This document shows positions 62,268 to 64,000 of a stretch of 64,000 nt of DNA, in pieces; the stretch's first letter is position 1, and the number at the start of each line of letters is the position of its first letter. The notes under the pieces are model-generated. The model saw nothing but the letters and a program-made list of their open reading frames with translations. It made no database searches and was not told where the DNA came from. This stretch comes from Thalassospira sp. HF15. Lineage in GTDB: Bacteria; Pseudomonadota; Alphaproteobacteria; Rhodospirillales; Thalassospiraceae. A program made the translations under genes and the position numbers. Where the stretch lies: positions 62,001-126,000 of the forward strand of contig NZ_JAAVKI010000005.1 of NCBI RefSeq assembly GCF_011806525.1, in the 5' to 3' direction.

Positions 62268-63040
62268 CCTGCATTCTCGAAACACGTTCGCTGAACAAGG
62301 AATTCGGCGCGGTCATCGCCGCAAAGGATTTGAACGTTCAGATCAACAAGGGTGAAGTCGTTGGCGTTATTGGTTCCAACGGGGCTGGCAAAACGACCTT
62401 CATCAACATGGTGACGGGCTATCTCAAACCGACCCGGGGCGAGATCCTGTTTAACGGCAAGTCCATCATGGGGCATTCCCCGCGTGCCATCACGCGGGCC
62501 GGAATGGCACGCTCCTTCCAGGTCGCTCAGCTGTTCCCGGAAATGACCGTGCTCGACAACCTGATTGTCGCGCTGGCGGCTGCCGAAAGTGCCCGTCCGA
62601 GTTTCTTAAGCCCCCTGCGCAGCGATGCCCGCATCGCCCGTGCGGAGGAAATCCTCAAGGAATTCGGTGTCGAAAACTATCGCGATTCACTGGTGACCGC
62701 CGTCCCGCAGGGTGCGCGCAAACTGGTCGATATCGCCATGGCCCTGATCGGCAATCCGCAGATGCTGCTGCTTGATGAACCGACCAGCGGTGTCAGCATG
62801 GATGAAAAGACCGGCCTGATGGATACGGTGATGAATGCCGTGCGTCAGCATGGTGTGACCGTGCTGTTTGTCGAACATGACATGGATGTGGTCGAACGCT
62901 ATGTCTCGCGCGTTTTGGCGTTCTATAGCGGCGAAATCATTGCCGATGGCGAACCTGCGGCTGTTCTGGCCGATCAGCAGGTCCGCGATCTTGTGACCGG
63001 CCATCGTCCCACCACCAAACAAGGGAATGGCGCATCATGA
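62264..63040 (+). CDS. LIV-type ABC transporter ATPase (LivG-like)
   Basis: The 258-aa protein has Walker A GSNGAGKTT, signature VPQGARKLVDIA (variant keeping the glycine) and Walker B LLLDEPTSGV. It drives the importer together with the LivF-like protein. It overlaps both neighbours by 4 nt, showing tight coupling. Confidence 0.9.
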   Translation: MTCILETRSLNKEFGAVIAAKDLNVQINKGEVVGVIGSNGAGKTTFINMVTGYLKPTRGEILFNGKSIMGHSPRAITRAGMARSFQVAQLFPEMTVLDNLIVALAAAESARPSFLSPLRSDARIARAEEILKEFGVENYRDSLVTAVPQGARKLVDIAMALIGNPQMLLLDEPTSGVSMDEKTGLMDTVMNAVRQHGVTVLFVEHDMDVVERYVSRVLAFYSGEIIADGEPAAVLADQQVRDLVTGHRPTTKQGNGAS

Positions 63041-63699
63041 CCCTGGAAATCAACAATCTCGATGTTTCAATCGGCAATATTCCGATCTTGCGTGATGTCT
63101 CGCTTTTGGTTCCATCCGGCAAGATGTTTGGCCTGATTGGCCATAACGGGGCAGGCAAAACCACCCTGATGCGCGCCATCATGGGCCTTCTGGATGCAGA
63201 CCAGGGCACCATCACCTTTAATGGTCAGGACCTGCGCAAGATGGCCGACTTTGCCCGCGCCAAAACCGGCATCAGCTACATGCCCGAAGACCGTCGTCTG
63301 ATCCCGTCCCTGACGGTCGAGGAAAACATTCTTCTTCCGGCCTGGACCAACGGCATCAAGGACGCCGAGGAACGGCTGAAATGGGTCTATGACCTGTTGC
63401 CGGAAATCGCCCAGTTCCGGGATCGCCGGGCGCTGCAGCTTTCCGGCGGGCAGCAGAAACTGGTTTCGCTCGGGCGCGCATTGATGCCCGGCCGCAATCT
63501 TCTGTTGCTTGATGAACCGTTCGAAGGGGTCGCACCGGTCCTGTCACGTCGCCTGTCGGAAGTTATTTCCGATCTGGGCAGCAGTGGCCTGTGCGTCCTG
63601 ATCTCTGAATCCGATGACAGCCATTCTGCCGATCTGGTGGCGGGCAGTTATCGCATCGAACGTGGCACCGTTTCCAAGGCTGAACTGGAAACCGCCTGA
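63037..63699 (+). CDS. LIV-type ABC transporter ATPase (LivF-like)
   Basis: The 220-aa protein has Walker A GHNGAGKTT, signature LSGGQQK and Walker B LLLDEPFEG. It is slightly shorter than typical LivF (~235 aa), but all motifs are present. It overlaps livG by 4 nt. The iron-type dehydrogenase gene begins 36 bp after its stop, in the same direction, so it probably belongs to the same operon. Confidence 0.9.
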   Translation: MTLEINNLDVSIGNIPILRDVSLLVPSGKMFGLIGHNGAGKTTLMRAIMGLLDADQGTITFNGQDLRKMADFARAKTGISYMPEDRRLIPSLTVEENILLPAWTNGIKDAEERLKWVYDLLPEIAQFRDRRALQLSGGQQKLVSLGRALMPGRNLLLLDEPFEGVAPVLSRRLSEVISDLGSSGLCVLISESDDSHSADLVAGSYRIERGTVSKAELETA

Positions 63700-63735
63700 T
63701 CCCGCTAACAGACAAGTCAAAAGACGAGGTTTCCC

Positions 63736-64000
63736 ATGTCAGACTTTGTGTTTGAAACCACCCCTCGCGTCATCTGCGAGTTCGACGGTGCCTTGCAACT
63801 CGGTGCGCTCTGCAAGGAGTTCGGTGCAAAACGCGCCGTTCTCCTGACCGACCCGGGTTTGCAGAAGGTTGGCCTGATTGACGCCCCCTATGCCGCCCTT
63901 AAGGACGCCGGGATCGAAACCCTGCTGTGGACTGATGTTCAGGCCGACCCGCCCGAGCAAAGCATTCTGGCGGCCGTCAAGGGTGCCCGTGATTTCAAGG
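63736..64000 (+). CDS. Iron-containing alcohol dehydrogenase family protein, N-terminal part
   Basis: The first 88 residues (MSDFVFETTPRVICEFDGAL...) are visible and the frame runs off the window. They carry the N-terminal Rossmann-like region of iron-type dehydrogenases (GAKRAVLLTDPGLQKVGLIDAPYAALKDAGIETLLWTDVQADPP). Family members oxidise alcohols or reduce aldehydes or maleylacetate with NAD(P). GAGG lies upstream of the ATG. It follows the sigma-54 importer genes, so its substrate is probably linked to the imported compound. Confidence 0.82.
   Translation, partial: MSDFVFETTPRVICEFDGALQLGALCKEFGAKRAVLLTDPGLQKVGLIDAPYAALKDAGIETLLWTDVQADPPEQSILAAVKGARDFK

Overview
The window reads as chromosome of a marine, heterotrophic alphaproteobacterium of the Rhodospirillales type; Thalassospira is the closest guess. 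This is inferred from gene content (ectoine degradation, TRAP transporters, many LIV-type ABC importers, an ScfR-type regulator, the carboxynorspermidine polyamine route) and from moderately GC-rich coding sequence. No rRNA, tRNA, CRISPR array, phage or intact transposon was seen. Almost all genes are catabolic or transport genes, each block sitting beside its own regulator.

Layout. 1-6.2 kb: end of a TRAP permease (probably uehC), then eutA-eutB-eutC-doeA-doeB-asnC for hydroxyectoine/ectoine breakdown. 6.2-11.2 kb (minus): a second TRAP transporter with an amidase and a 61-aa membrane protein. 11.3-12.3 kb: a D-2-hydroxyacid dehydrogenase. 12.7-20.2 kb: a LacI regulator divergent from a sugar-type ABC importer, a TIM-barrel isomerase and a Gfo/Idh/MocA oxidoreductase. 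A 265-bp palindrome-rich MITE-like element is lodged between the LacI operators and the ABC operon. 20.2-23.5 kb: a VOC protein, then a structured leader with a 20-codon ORF ahead of carboxynorspermidine decarboxylase and dehydrogenase. 23.6-25.9 kb: MFS exporter, Lrp-type regulator, DUF1127 protein.

25.9-35.1 kb: a GntR/FCD-centred module marked by TTGCATGCAA palindromes. It contains a binding protein, a LivH permease, one 854-aa polypeptide fusing LivM, LivG and LivF, a cytosine-deaminase-like amidohydrolase, an NTF2-like protein and a gamma-glutamyltransferase-family protein. 35.2-40.4 kb: a standard five-gene LIV-type ABC importer. 40.6-45.7 kb: an ScfR-type regulator, a receiver-only response regulator, a small membrane protein that seems to start at AUC, and a symporter-histidine kinase resembling CrbS of the acetate switch. 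45.8-48.4 kb: mmsA and a divergent LysR. 48.5-54.2 kb: an AT-rich orphan, then MarR plus aromatic-catabolism-like genes (flavin monooxygenase, FAH-family hydrolase, dienelactone-hydrolase family). 54.3-64 kb: an NtrB/NtrC-like two-component pair followed by palindromic enhancer-like sites, a near-consensus sigma-54 promoter, a LIV-type importer with two binding proteins, and the start of an iron-type alcohol dehydrogenase.

How it works together: the segment looks like stacked scavenging modules, each made of an importer, one to three enzymes and a local regulator. A recurring design is a GC-rich hairpin directly after a substrate-binding-protein gene and before the next gene of the operon. 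It is seen in all five operons where such a junction exists and probably raises binding-protein mRNA over the rest. Most transporter substrates cannot be named from sequence alone.
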